Below, one piece after another: positions 16,106 through 25,000 of a DNA stretch of 44,504 bases (its first letter is position 1; every line of letters begins with the position of its first letter). The notes beneath the pieces were generated by a model, which saw nothing but the letters and a program-made list of their open reading frames with translations, did not search any database and was not told where the DNA came from. The DNA is from Deltaproteobacteria bacterium (lineage in GTDB: Bacteria > Desulfobacterota > Desulfobacteria > Desulfobacterales > SURF-15). The DNA is taken from positions 1 through 44,504 of the forward strand of contig JAFDFZ010000059.1 of assembly GCA_019309565.1 (NCBI GenBank), given 5' to 3'. The position numbers were made by a program, and so were the translations under genes.

Positions 16106-17686
16106 ATGAAAACAAGGAGGTGGATATTACCATTGGCAGTGGTATTGGGATTCATCCTGGTATTTGGGGGTGCGGTAAACGCTCTTGAAATTCGAGATGG
16201 CAAGAAAATCCTGGTGTTTGGCATGCGACAGGCCGCCCCGAATATTGATCCTGGCCAAAAGTACGATTATTCCACTCGAATGATTCAAAACCTGCTATAT
16301 GACGCTCTGCTCAAATACGTTGGTAACCCTCCCAGGGCGATCAACTGGCTGGCAGAGAGTTATGAATCGACTCCGGATGGAAAGGTTTGGACCTTTCATC
16401 TAGTAAAAAACGCAAAGTTTCACAATGGGGATCCGGTTACAGCCGAAGCTGTGAAGTTTTCCTTCCAGCGAACACTGAAGCTCAACAAGGGCCCGGCCTG
16501 GATGCTTAAGGCAGTGCTGAATCCCGATGGCATTAAAGTGGTGGATGATTACACGATTAAATTCACGCTTATTAAACCGTACTCGCCGTTTCCCGCCGTT
16601 CTGCCATGGTGGTATATAGTAAATCCAAAGGTTGTCATGGCCAATGAGAAAGACGGTGATATGGGCCAGGAATGGATGCAGACCAACAGCGCGGGTTCCG
16701 GGGCGTTCAGGCAAAGACGCTGGGAACATGGTGTTCTCTATGAGTTGGAGGCCGTTGAAGACTACTGGCGGGGGTGGCCTAATAAAAACCATGTAGACGG
16801 GGTGATTTTTAAATTAATACGGGAATCCAGCTCCCAGCGAATGTCCATCCAAAAGGGAGAATGTGATATCGTAGAGGGGCTTAGTCCCGAAGAGTTTGAT
16901 CTTGTGGCAAAATATCCCGGGATTTGGGTGAGCAATGATCCTGGACTTACGGCATTCGGCATTAAAATGAATAACCAGAAGGGCTATACCAAAGATATCA
17001 ATCTTCGGAAAGCAATCTGCTATGCCTTTGACTATGATGCGCTCATCAAAATCTATAACGGTAATGCCATCCTGATGGACAGTCCGTTTCCCCACGGCAT
17101 CAAAGGCCACATCAAAACCGATATGTACCGGCAGGACCTTGAAAAGGCAAAAGAATACCTGAAAAAATCGGCATATCCCAACGGGGGAATCGAACTTGAG
17201 TATGTTTATGTGCAGGGGCTGGAAGCGGAACGAAAAATGGGCCTTGTTCTTATTGATAATCTCGCCAAATTGAATATCAAAGTTAAAATGGTTCCGCTGA
17301 CCTGGGTCAATATGAAGGCCAGGGGATCAAAAGTGGAAACCTCTCCAAATATGATGGCGATTTTTGTAACTCCTGCGTTTAACGATCCGGATGCCATTGC
17401 TTTTCAGTACCATAAGGATTCCTGGGGGCGTTATTACGGCACCTCTCACTATAATAACCCGGAAGTCTGGAAGCTTACCGAAGAGACCCGGACGATCGTC
17501 GATTGGGAAAAGCGGGCGCCTATATACGAAAAGATACAAAAAATGATCCTTAACGATGCGCCCGAAATATTCGGAATGCAGTATAATCGGCGATGGGCTT
17601 TTCGAGATTACGTTAAGGGCTTTGAATTCTGTCCATTACGGTTTACAGGTGAGATTGACCTATATCCTATTTACATCGAAAAATAG
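16106..17686 (+). CDS. Peptide-type ABC transporter substrate-binding protein (SBP family 5)
   Basis: A 526-residue periplasmic binding protein. Residues 1-27 are a Sec signal peptide (basic MKTRRW, hydrophobic core, cleavage near AVNA). The mature part follows the SBP_bac_5 (DppA/OppA) pattern: IQNLLYDALLKY, WTFHLVKNAKFHNGDPVTAEAVKFSFQR, and later LRKAICYAFDYDALI. It should deliver a peptide, nickel-chelate or related solute to the downstream permeases. ATG 16106 is chosen because AAAGGAGG lies 7 nt upstream and the signal peptide begins there; the longer TTG-started frame has no such site. A stable hairpin follows the stop before the permease genes. There is no lipobox cysteine, so it is soluble. 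Confidence 0.9.
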   Translation: MKTRRWILPLAVVLGFILVFGGAVNALEIRDGKKILVFGMRQAAPNIDPGQKYDYSTRMIQNLLYDALLKYVGNPPRAINWLAESYESTPDGKVWTFHLVKNAKFHNGDPVTAEAVKFSFQRTLKLNKGPAWMLKAVLNPDGIKVVDDYTIKFTLIKPYSPFPAVLPWWYIVNPKVVMANEKDGDMGQEWMQTNSAGSGAFRQRRWEHGVLYELEAVEDYWRGWPNKNHVDGVIFKLIRESSSQRMSIQKGECDIVEGLSPEEFDLVAKYPGIWVSNDPGLTAFGIKMNNQKGYTKDINLRKAICYAFDYDALIKIYNGNAILMDSPFPHGIKGHIKTDMYRQDLEKAKEYLKKSAYPNGGIELEYVYVQGLEAERKMGLVLIDNLAKLNIKVKMVPLTWVNMKARGSKVETSPNMMAIFVTPAFNDPDAIAFQYHKDSWGRYYGTSHYNNPEVWKLTEETRTIVDWEKRAPIYEKIQKMILNDAPEIFGMQYNRRWAFRDYVKGFEFCPLRFTGEIDLYPIYIEK

Positions 17687-17807
17687 GCTGGGTTATATTG
17701 CCGGACTTAAGAAGCGATGATTGATTTTACGCCGTAAGCGGGAAATATACTTTGCTTAGTGTCACTGAGCGGGCCCGGGCGGCCAGATTTTCGATGATGG
17801 AATAGAC

Positions 17808-17845
17808 AAGGAGGGAGTGTCGAGCACGAGGCACTCCCTCCTTTT
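17808..17845 (+). terminator. Intergenic hairpin with short T tract after the SBP gene
   Basis: AAGGAGGGAGTG (17808-17819) pairs perfectly with CACTCCCTCCTT (17832-17843) over a 12-nt loop and is followed by TTTT. This looks like a rho-independent terminator or an mRNA 3'-protecting stem. The four permease and ATPase genes follow on the same strand from 17870. It would therefore act as a partial terminator that keeps the binding protein more abundant than the membrane parts. Confidence 0.75.
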
Positions 17846-17869
17846 ACATTCCAATCTGCATAACAGGCC

Positions 17870-18877
17870 ATGAAACAATATATCCTCAAACGATTCCTTT
17901 TTATGGCACTTAGCCTCTTTGGCTTAATGACCATCACTTTTATCATCTCCAGGGTTGCTCCAGGAGATCCTGCCGCTCTGGCCGCAGGGCCAGATGCATC
18001 TCACGACATGGTTGAAGTAATCAGAAAGGAGTTTGGGCTGGATAAACCGGTAATAGTTCAATATTTCAATTACATCAAAGGATTACTCCAGGGAGATCTC
18101 GGCCGCTCCATCCGCACGCGTCGATTGGTCATCGATGATCTGATTCGGTTTTTCCCGGCCACATTTGAACTGACGGTGTTTTCCCTTTTTCTTGCGGTTA
18201 TCCTGGGTGTGCCATCCGGGGTACTATGTGCTGTTTATCGAGACCGATTTCCGGATCATGCCGCCAGGATATTCAGTGTGTCAGGGCTCGCCATGCCGAT
18301 GTTCTGGCTGGCCCTGATGCTGCAGTTGGTGTTTGCACTTCGATTCGATGTGTTACCCGTTGGCGGTCGTATCGACATGCTTTCTGAATTACCTCCGAAA
18401 ATAACTCATCTCTATCTTCTGGACAGCATTATCACCGGAAAGTGGTCAATATTCTGGGATGCTCTCAAACACATTATGCTGCCGGCTGTGGTACTCTGCT
18501 TTCCTGCTTTGGCCAGTATCATTCGTGTAAACAGAGCAGATATGATAGAAGTGTTGAACAAAGATTACATTATCAATGCAAGGGCCCAGGGCATTTCCAA
18601 ATTCCACATTATTTCCCAGTATGCCCTTAAGAACGCCATGATTCCGACCATGACCATGATCGGGTTGCGTTATGGCTGGATGCTGGGTGGAACCATACTG
18701 GTGGAAACCGTATTCGACTGGCCAGGGATCGGGCTATACGCCGTACAATCTGCTGTTTCCTCTGATTTTCAGCCGATTATGGGGGCAACCCTGTTAATTG
18801 GACTGAATTTCATGGTTGCCAACCTGATTGTTGACCTCGTATACGGGGTGTTGGATCCACGGGTACGTTATGACTAG
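17870..18877 (+). CDS. Peptide-type ABC transporter permease (DppB-like)
   Basis: A 335-residue inner-membrane permease with about six transmembrane helices, the first at ~9-30 after MKQYILKRFL, the classical DppB/OppB start. The EAA loop that contacts the ATPases is at ~220-245 (INARAQGISKFHIISQYALKNAMIP). The C-terminus ends GVLDPRVRYD, as in the family. It pairs with the DppC-like permease encoded 15 bp downstream. The Shine-Dalgarno site before the ATG is weak, in keeping with lower expression than the binding protein. Imports the solute delivered by the product of 16106-17686. Confidence 0.92.
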   Translation: MKQYILKRFLFMALSLFGLMTITFIISRVAPGDPAALAAGPDASHDMVEVIRKEFGLDKPVIVQYFNYIKGLLQGDLGRSIRTRRLVIDDLIRFFPATFELTVFSLFLAVILGVPSGVLCAVYRDRFPDHAARIFSVSGLAMPMFWLALMLQLVFALRFDVLPVGGRIDMLSELPPKITHLYLLDSIITGKWSIFWDALKHIMLPAVVLCFPALASIIRVNRADMIEVLNKDYIINARAQGISKFHIISQYALKNAMIPTMTMIGLRYGWMLGGTILVETVFDWPGIGLYAVQSAVSSDFQPIMGATLLIGLNFMVANLIVDLVYGVLDPRVRYD

Positions 18878-18892
18878 CAATAGACAATAGAC

Positions 18893-19834
18893 ATGAAAGA
18901 GACAAACACCACAGTTGATGCAAGCCGGAGCACGGCATACGACAGATGGGCGCAGTGGAAAGAAGAACACGAAAGCCTGTTCCGCGATTTGAGACTCTCA
19001 TTTTACCTTTTCAGTAAAAGCCCTCTCTCTGTGGTCGGGCTTGCCATTGTTTCTCTGTTTTTCCTCATTGCACTGATCGGCCCCCTGGTGGTTCCCTTTC
19101 CAGAAGATGCCACCGGTGCGATTCATATGGACAAAAAGCTCATGGCTCCGAACGACACCCATTGGTTTGGCACCGATGAAATGGGCCGTGATGTGTTTAC
19201 CCGGGTCGTTCTGGGCACACGCATGTCACTGAAAATTGGTTTGATTATTGTCACAGTTGCGATGGGTATTGGCGTGCCACTGGGTATCACCGCGGGCTTT
19301 CTGGGGGGATGGCTCAGCGAGATCATCATGCGGATTACCGATATGTTTTTATCGGTTCCCGGCAGGATTCTCGCTCTTGCGATTATCGGGGCGATGGGTC
19401 CCGGGATCACAAACTCTATGATAGCCCTGTCCCTGGTATGGTGGCCGGGATATGTGCGGCTTGTTCAAGGTAAGACTCTGTCGCTCAAAGAAGAATCGTT
19501 TGTGGAGGCCGCACGGTGTATAGGTGCGAGCCGTTCGCGTATTATCTTTTTCCATATCCTGCCCAATTGCACATCTCCCATCATTGTAAAGGCATCAATG
19601 GACATGGGAATGTCCATTTTAGCAGCCGCCGGGCTTGGATTTATCGGTGTGGGCGCTCAACCGCCGGCGCCGGAATGGGGTGCGATGATCAGTGTTGCGA
19701 GAAACTACCTCCCGGTATGGTGGTGGTATGCCACGTTTCCCGGGCTGGCAATTTTCATTACGGTGCTAGGATTTAACCTGCTCGGGGATGGGTTGAGGGA
19801 TATCCTGGATCCCCAGAGCAGGGGACAGATTTAA
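18893..19834 (+). CDS. Peptide-type ABC transporter permease (DppC-like)
   Basis: A 313-residue permease with an N-terminal cytoplasmic stretch, a first helix at ~45-68 (LSVVGLAIVSLFFLIAL), the periplasmic HWFGTDEMGRDVFTRVVLGTR motif typical of DppC/OppC, and about five further helices. The EAA motif is FVEAARCIGASRSRIIFFHILPN (~202-224). It ends with the family's GDGLRDILDPQ. It forms the transport channel with the DppB-like partner. The stop is two bases before the ATG of the first ATPase gene. Confidence 0.92.
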   Translation: MKETNTTVDASRSTAYDRWAQWKEEHESLFRDLRLSFYLFSKSPLSVVGLAIVSLFFLIALIGPLVVPFPEDATGAIHMDKKLMAPNDTHWFGTDEMGRDVFTRVVLGTRMSLKIGLIIVTVAMGIGVPLGITAGFLGGWLSEIIMRITDMFLSVPGRILALAIIGAMGPGITNSMIALSLVWWPGYVRLVQGKTLSLKEESFVEAARCIGASRSRIIFFHILPNCTSPIIVKASMDMGMSILAAAGLGFIGVGAQPPAPEWGAMISVARNYLPVWWWYATFPGLAIFITVLGFNLLGDGLRDILDPQSRGQI

Positions 19835-19836
19835 AG

Positions 19837-20841
19837 ATGGATTCAAATACCGAACTCTTGAAAATGTGTGATTTGCGAATAGAATTCGAAACTTTTGAAG
19901 GAATCGCCACCGTGTTGGACGGCGTATCCCTTACACTTGATCGAGGAGACACGCTTGGTCTTGTGGGAGAGACGGGATGTGGCAAATCTATAACTGCCAA
20001 AGCTATCCTCGGCTTACTTCCCATACCTCCCACTCGAATCACCGCCGGAAAGGTTCTTTTTCATCAGCAAAACCTGCTTCAAACGCCGGAGAGCAAGCTG
20101 CAAACGATTCGGGGCAGTAAGATTGCAATGATCTTTCAGGATCCAATGACTTACCTGAATCCCGTCTTTTCCGTTCGAAAACAGATGGTAGACGTTATCC
20201 TTGGTCATGCCAAGCGACAGGGGCGGAACCTGTCTGCCAGGGAAGCCGAAAGAAAAGCCATCGAGCTGCTCAAGGCGGTGCAAATCCCCAATGCTGAAAT
20301 ACGAATAAAAGACTACCCCCATGAGTTCAGTGGGGGGATGCGACAGAGGGTGTTAATCGCAATGGCTCTTTCGGGTGAACCTGAACTACTGATCGCCGAT
20401 GAGCCGACGACGGCATTGGATGTGACCATACAGGCGCAAATCCTTCGTCTCATCCGCCAATTGGTGGAGAAGTATCATCTTTCGGTGCTGTTGATCTCTC
20501 ACGACATGGGAGTCGTTGCCAGTGTGTGTCGACGAATTGCGGTAATGTATGCCGGGAACATCGTTGAGCTTACAACAACCGAGCGAATATTCACCTTTCC
20601 GAGTCACCCCTATACCATAGGATTGTTGCAATCCATACCCGACCTTTACGGGCGCAAAAAATCTTTGACGGGGATTAAAGGAAGCATCCCGGATTTCATT
20701 CACTCGCCTGAAGGTTGCAGGTTTCATCCGCGCTGTGCTCAGATGATGTCCGTTTGCAGGAAAGTCAAACCTGTTTTGGCAACGATCGACGGAAATCATC
20801 AAGCAGCCTGTTTTTTATATGAAACCTCTTTTGCAACATAA
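19837..20841 (+). CDS. Peptide-type ABC transporter ATPase (DppD-like)
   Basis: A 334-residue ATPase. Walker A is GETGCGKS (44-51), the Q loop is near MIFQDPMT, the signature is [15 protein letters not shown], Walker B is [13 protein letters not shown], and the switch histidine lies in LLISHDMG. The C-terminal extension carries the oligo/dipeptide region ([21 protein letters not shown]). In DppD/OppD-type proteins this region often holds an iron-sulfur or cysteine cluster; here cysteines occur in [15 protein letters not shown] and QAACFL. It energises import together with the DppF-like subunit encoded next. Confidence 0.92.
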   Translation: MDSNTELLKMCDLRIEFETFEGIATVLDGVSLTLDRGDTLGLVGETGCGKSITAKAILGLLPIPPTRITAGKVLFHQQNLLQTPESKLQTIRGSKIAMIFQDPMTYLNPVFSVRKQMVDVILGHAKRQGRNLSAREAERKAIELLKAVQIPNAEIRIKDYPHEFSGGMRQRVLIAMALSGEPELLIADEPTTALDVTIQAQILRLIRQLVEKYHLSVLLISHDMGVVASVCRRIAVMYAGNIVELTTTERIFTFPSHPYTIGLLQSIPDLYGRKKSLTGIKGSIPDFIHSPEGCRFHPRCAQMMSVCRKVKPVLATIDGNHQAACFLYETSFAT

Positions 20842-20855
20842 GAAAAGGGTATTAA

Positions 20856-21863
20856 TTGCGTCAACATTTCATGAAATTTTTAGAGATCAAAAATTTAAGC
20901 AAGCATTTTCCCATTAAGCGAGGTTTTTTGCGTCGTTCCCGAGAAACGGTCCAGGCGGTTCGGGATGTGAGCTTTGAAGTTGATGCCGGCGAATCCTATG
21001 GCCTTGTGGGGGAGTCCGGTTCCGGAAAAACGACTCTGGCCAGAACGATTTTGCGCTTGATTGATCCCACCGCAGGCGACATTTACCTGAACGGAACAAA
21101 TCTGGCTCGATTGGATCAGCGGGAACTTCAAAGGCTTAGAAAAGATATGCAGATGATCTTTCAAGACCCGCATTCTTCTCTTAATCCCAGAAAGACCATT
21201 ATAAAATCCGTGGGAGAACCTCTTGTTATCCATGAAGGCCAGCGGGGTAGGGTGCTCAGAGACCGTGTACTGCAACTTTTGGAAATTGTTGGATTAAAAA
21301 AAGAACATATGTATCGCTTTCCCCATGAATTGAGCGGTGGACAAAAACAACGAGTTGGAATAGCAAGGGCGCTGGCGCTCAATCCGAAGATGCTGGTGCT
21401 TGATGAACCCACCTCTGCCCTGGATGTTTCGGTTCAGGCTCAGACTTTGAACTTTCTGGAAGAGCTTCAAGAAAAAATGTCGCTCACATATCTGTTTATT
21501 TCACATAATCTATCGGTTATCCGATACGTGTGCGATCGGGTAGCGGTCATGTATTTGGGCAGAATAGTTGAAGAAGGCCATGTAGACGAGATTTTTGAAT
21601 CTCCAATTCATCCTTATACCAAGGCTCTGTTATCCGCCGTTCCTTTGCCGCAGGCCCAACAGCCTGATAATATCATCCTTTTGGAGGGGGATATTCCAAG
21701 CCCGCTGCATATCCCCCCAGGATGTTGTTTTCACACAAGATGTAACGAAAAGATAGGTGCAGTATGCGAGCAGGTGGAACCGGAACCTGCATGTTTGTCT
21801 GATTCCCACAGAGTGCTCTGTCATCTTTTTAAATCACCTCCCAGCAGAGCGCAGAGAGCATAG
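20856..21863 (+). CDS. Peptide-type ABC transporter ATPase (DppF-like)
   Basis: A 335-residue partner ATPase. Walker A is GESGSGKT (52-59), the signature LSGGQKQRVGIARAL, and Walker B MLVLDEPTSALDVS. The C-terminal oligopeptide region has HPYTKALLSAVP and CCFHTRC. TTG 20856 is taken as the start because AAAAGGG ends 6 nt before it; the ATG at 20871 (MKFLEIKNLSK) is the alternative and would lack a well-placed site. It closes the five-gene importer. Its stop lies between two copies of a 15-bp direct repeat. Confidence 0.9.
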   Translation: MRQHFMKFLEIKNLSKHFPIKRGFLRRSRETVQAVRDVSFEVDAGESYGLVGESGSGKTTLARTILRLIDPTAGDIYLNGTNLARLDQRELQRLRKDMQMIFQDPHSSLNPRKTIIKSVGEPLVIHEGQRGRVLRDRVLQLLEIVGLKKEHMYRFPHELSGGQKQRVGIARALALNPKMLVLDEPTSALDVSVQAQTLNFLEELQEKMSLTYLFISHNLSVIRYVCDRVAVMYLGRIVEEGHVDEIFESPIHPYTKALLSAVPLPQAQQPDNIILLEGDIPSPLHIPPGCCFHTRCNEKIGAVCEQVEPEPACLSDSHRVLCHLFKSPPSRAQRA

Positions 21864-21879
21864 TGCAGAGCGCAGAGAG
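21844..21879. repeat. 15-bp direct repeat around the dppF-like stop codon
   Basis: GCAGAGCGCAGAGAG occurs at 21844-21858 and again at 21865-21879, spaced by 6 bp, and the TAG stop lies in the spacer. GA/GC-rich short repeats continue to about 21910. It looks like a small slippage-type tandem duplication that may have altered the last codons of the ATPase. Confidence 0.8.
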
Positions 21880-21927
21880 TAATAGAAAGTGAGCAGTCGG
21901 CAGGAAGCAGCAACGATTCTCTTTTGT

Positions 21928-23094
21928 TTATTTTTTTTCCAGGAAACCAACGATTCGCTCCATGGCAGGTTCCAGCACTGAACGTTCTGCGGCACAACAT
22001 ATTCTGATTGCACCCTCGCCGCCATTTCCAAAAGCCGCTCCTGGTGCAACAGAGACTTTCGTTTCCTTCAACAAAGACAGTGCAAAGGCAAATGAATCCT
22101 TGACTCCGTTGATGCGGGGAAACAGGTAAAACGCTCCTTCGGGTTTTGATATAGATACGGAGCTGATGGAAGACATGGCATCGTAACAATACATCATGTT
22201 GTCATTAAATATTTCTATCATCCTTTGAATCGTTTCTTCTCCGTGTTTCAAAGCGACTTCGCCGGCGCGCTGAACCATGGAAGGTGCATGAGATACAATA
22301 AATTCATTAAGCTGGGTGGCTTTCAAAGCAAGGTCTTTCCGGGCCACAAGCCATCCGAGACGCCACCCTGTCATGCAATAACTCTTGGAAAAAGACTGCA
22401 CCACCACCACCGCATCTTCGCGGCTGCATAACCGCAAAATGGATGGTGCCACATATCCAGAGTAATATATCCGCTCGTATACTTCATCCGAAAGAAGCCA
22501 GATCCGATGCTGTCGGCAGAAATCCAAAAGGGCCTGTTGCTCAGAAGGATCGGCCACCCATCCCAAGGGGTTGGACGGAGATCCATAAACAAGAAGTTTT
22601 GTTTTCGGGCTCAGCACCTTTTGGATCGACGTAAAATCGATACCAAACCGATCTTCAGTGCGCACGAGCGGAACCTCTTTCGGCTCTCCGCCGTAAAGGG
22701 CGATAATGGCGGAAGCATTGGGCCAGTTGGGAGTCAGCACTATGGATTCATCCCCCGGATCAATGATACAGCGGATCGCCACATTGAGGGCCTGGACACC
22801 GGAAGCAGATACCACGATTTCAGATTCTGGATCCAGCTCCACGTTGTGAAGCTCTGCGTATTTTTCTGCGATAGCCTCACGAAGGGTTGGTAGTCCGGCG
22901 TTTTCTGTATAAAACGTATACCCGGCATTCATTGCCTCGGCGGCAGCATCTTTTATGAATTGTGGAGTAGGTAAGTTTGACTCTCCAAAATGAAGCCGCA
23001 AGACGCCTTCCATAGAAAAGGCGATGTCTGCGAGCTGGCGAATCCGAGACGGGGTAACTTGAGAAAGACTGGAAGCGAGCTGAATCGGTTTCAT
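21928..23094 (-). CDS. Class I/II PLP-dependent aminotransferase
   Basis: A 388-residue fold-type I aminotransferase of the AspC/AAT-I family. Substrate and cofactor landmarks: YTENAGLPTLREAIAE, the SPSNP motif (~172-176), DEVYE (~203-207), and the Schiff-base lysine K237 in SFSKSYCMTGWRLGW. The near-C-terminal arginine that binds the substrate carboxylate is in GAIRICCA. It should transfer amino groups between an amino acid and a keto acid in the cytoplasm. ATG 23094 is chosen because AGGAA lies 9-10 nt upstream; the longer frame adds 15 non-conserved residues. It is convergent with the importer operon and 261 bp upstream of nothing on its own strand but the sulfatase-fold gene. The exact substrate is unknown. 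Confidence 0.9.
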   Translation of the reverse strand: MKPIQLASSLSQVTPSRIRQLADIAFSMEGVLRLHFGESNLPTPQFIKDAAAEAMNAGYTFYTENAGLPTLREAIAEKYAELHNVELDPESEIVVSASGVQALNVAIRCIIDPGDESIVLTPNWPNASAIIALYGGEPKEVPLVRTEDRFGIDFTSIQKVLSPKTKLLVYGSPSNPLGWVADPSEQQALLDFCRQHRIWLLSDEVYERIYYSGYVAPSILRLCSREDAVVVVQSFSKSYCMTGWRLGWLVARKDLALKATQLNEFIVSHAPSMVQRAGEVALKHGEETIQRMIEIFNDNMMYCYDAMSSISSVSISKPEGAFYLFPRINGVKDSFAFALSLLKETKVSVAPGAAFGNGGEGAIRICCAAERSVLEPAMERIVGFLEKK

Positions 23095-23355
23095 TGTAAC
23101 CATTTCCTGATGTTGGAATTGCACCTTTTGGTGATGCATTTAAGCTGGTTTTCATTAATTGTTTCAAACTGAACACCGACTTCCACATTCAACTGCACCA
23201 CTATGACCCTGGTTCGCATAATTTCTACTTATAAATGTAAAGCGTTTCTAATCGCAAGTTTATCAGTTTCAATTTAACCTAAAAGACACCATGATTGTTG
23301 CCTTTTCCTCGCTGTTTCGGTTCAAAAGATTAGAAGTGCGAAAAGGGTGAAACCA

Positions 23356-24723
23356 TCAATCGAGCCGATCGGCAAAGCGTTTTAAGCGCTCTTCCAGTTC
23401 GGCACCGATTTGTTTGTTTGTATCCCAGATATCATTTTTTTCTTGAGGGTCATTCTTGCGATCATAAAGTTCCGGTTTTGCTCCGTCTAAATTATACAGG
23501 TACGTCCATTGATTGGTTCGAATTGCCCATTGCTTCCCATGATATCCTGAAACGACAAAGTCGCGAATATCTTTTTTTTCACCAGAAAGAACAGGAAGCA
23601 AGCTCCGTCCGGTAAACTGCAGCTTTTCGGTCTGCTCTCTGCTTTCAAATCCCGGAATATAGCTCAATGCATAGGGACTTGGGGGGATGGGCTGTGTCTG
23701 AATGTTCAATGCATCTAAAATGGTCGGCAGCAGGTCCGGTGGCTGCACGAAACAAGAAAATCTTTGCCCTTCTCCCAGCCCTTCAGGATGCCTGATCAAC
23801 CATGGAATTCTGACCAGTTCTTCATACAGCCACGGCCGGGCCTTTCGAATGATTCCATGTTCTCCAAAGGGTTCTCCGTGATCACTGGTGAACATAATCA
23901 AGCTGTTGTCATACAAACCCAAATCTTTAATACAGTCCAACAATAGTCCGATCCATTTATCCACAAAGGTGATATTACCTGCATAAAGGGCATGTGTGTG
24001 CCGCAGCTCATCTTCCGTCATGTATCCTTCGACAGGGCCGGGTACGGGGTCTATGATCTCATGGCCCCTATAATCGGGGTCGTACATCTCACGATAAGGA
24101 GAGGGGGGATCCCAGGGCTCATGAGGATCGAAGCAATCCACCCAGAGCAACAACCGATCTTTTTGTTTTTTTGTTATTCTTTCAAGCCAGTGGATGCACT
24201 CGGTGATAACCCGTGCAGTACAATGGTCCTCTTCGCTTTTGAATCGGGTTGCATTTCGTAAATACTGTGTAAATAACGGCTTCCACCGAGAATCGGTTTC
24301 ATCGCCGCGCAGCCTATGAAATTTTTCAAGATCCACATTAATACGTTCATCCACCACCCAGGGGTCATACTCCTGGCCTCGTATCCAAACCACAGTATCG
24401 AATCCCCTGCCGCAATTGTACACCGGTTTGTGCATATGGTAGGTATCGGTAATAAGGGCGGATGTATATTGCCGGTTCCAGAGGATTTCGGCCAGCAGAT
24501 AATCACTTGATTCAAATGGTTGCCAGCCTCTTTTTGAAAACAGATATCGCCCCGTCCACCATGCTGTTCTACAAGGTAATGTGGGCAAGTTTTCCGAGTA
24601 TGCCTGTTCGAATACAGCAGCTTCTTCAGCAAATTTATCGATATTTGGCGTCTTTACGGCTCCACCATAACATCCCAGATGATCAGCCCTGAGGCTGTCG
24701 GTGGCAATCACTATGATGTTCAT
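23356..24723 (-). CDS. Sulfatase-fold hydrolase with Thr at the nucleophile position
   Basis: A 455-residue alkaline-phosphatase-superfamily protein annotated by fold as sulfatase. The metal-binding start is IVIATDSLRADHLGCYG (D9) and the second metal site FTSDHGEPFGEHG. The site where type I sulfatases have C/S-x-P-S-R reads T48-L-P-C-R52, so the formylglycine-forming cysteine is replaced by threonine; C51 is displaced by three. Threonine is the nucleophile in phosphodiesterase and phosphomutase members, so a phospho- or other ester hydrolase is likelier than a classical sulfatase. There is no signal peptide, so it is cytoplasmic. ATG 24723 follows GGGAGGTGG; the frame extends 8 codons further without support. 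The promoter region upstream has three operator-like palindromes. Confidence 0.85.
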   Translation of the reverse strand: MNIIVIATDSLRADHLGCYGGAVKTPNIDKFAEEAAVFEQAYSENLPTLPCRTAWWTGRYLFSKRGWQPFESSDYLLAEILWNRQYTSALITDTYHMHKPVYNCGRGFDTVVWIRGQEYDPWVVDERINVDLEKFHRLRGDETDSRWKPLFTQYLRNATRFKSEEDHCTARVITECIHWLERITKKQKDRLLLWVDCFDPHEPWDPPSPYREMYDPDYRGHEIIDPVPGPVEGYMTEDELRHTHALYAGNITFVDKWIGLLLDCIKDLGLYDNSLIMFTSDHGEPFGEHGIIRKARPWLYEELVRIPWLIRHPEGLGEGQRFSCFVQPPDLLPTILDALNIQTQPIPPSPYALSYIPGFESREQTEKLQFTGRSLLPVLSGEKKDIRDFVVSGYHGKQWAIRTNQWTYLYNLDGAKPELYDRKNDPQEKNDIWDTNKQIGAELEERLKRFADRLD

Positions 24724-24791
24724 ACTCCACCTCCCGGTATTCGCCAAACTTATTGACTTTATCTCTTATATCTATTTTTTAGATGATATTG

Positions 24792-24842
24792 TCAACGGGT
24801 CATATCTGCGGATCTAAAAACTTTCCAAAAAAACGCATTCAT
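24792..24842 (-). CDS. Possible 16-residue leader or remnant ORF
   Basis: ATG 24842 is preceded by AAAGGAGG, one of the best ribosome binding sites in the window. It opens a frame of only 16 codons (MNAFFWKVFRSADMTR) before TGA. It sits between the operator-bearing promoter and the hydrolase gene. It may be a leader peptide, or the first codons of a gene lost by deletion. No similarity is recognised, and expression is unproven. Confidence 0.35.
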   Translation of the reverse strand: MNAFFWKVFRSADMTR

Positions 24843-24880
24843 AGCCTCCTTTAACTTAAAATTGGCATTTTTATGGTTAT

Positions 24881-24974
24881 TGGTTAACCAGTTGGCTTTT
24901 TCGATCTTGCTTTTGGTATGTGGTTAACCATTTCATCTAATAGCTTGACATTATTCATTGTAAATGGTTGACCA
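24881..24974 (-). promoter_or_regulatory. Promoter with three TGGTTAACCA-type operators
   Basis: TGGTTAACCA occurs at 24881-24890 and 24921-24930, and TGGTTGACCA at 24965-24974. Spacings are 40 and 44 bp, near four helical turns, so the sites lie on about the same DNA face. A minus-strand promoter fits between them: -35 TTTACA (24959-24964), 16-bp spacer, -10 TATTAG (24937-24942). The central operator then covers the transcription start and the right one abuts the -35. The palindrome resembles GntR/FadR-type half-sites (TGGT...ACCA). Likely target: the 16-codon ORF and the hydrolase gene. No regulator gene is in the window. Confidence 0.6.
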
Positions 24975-25000
24975 ATAAAGCCTGGTGATCGGAGTTTTAT

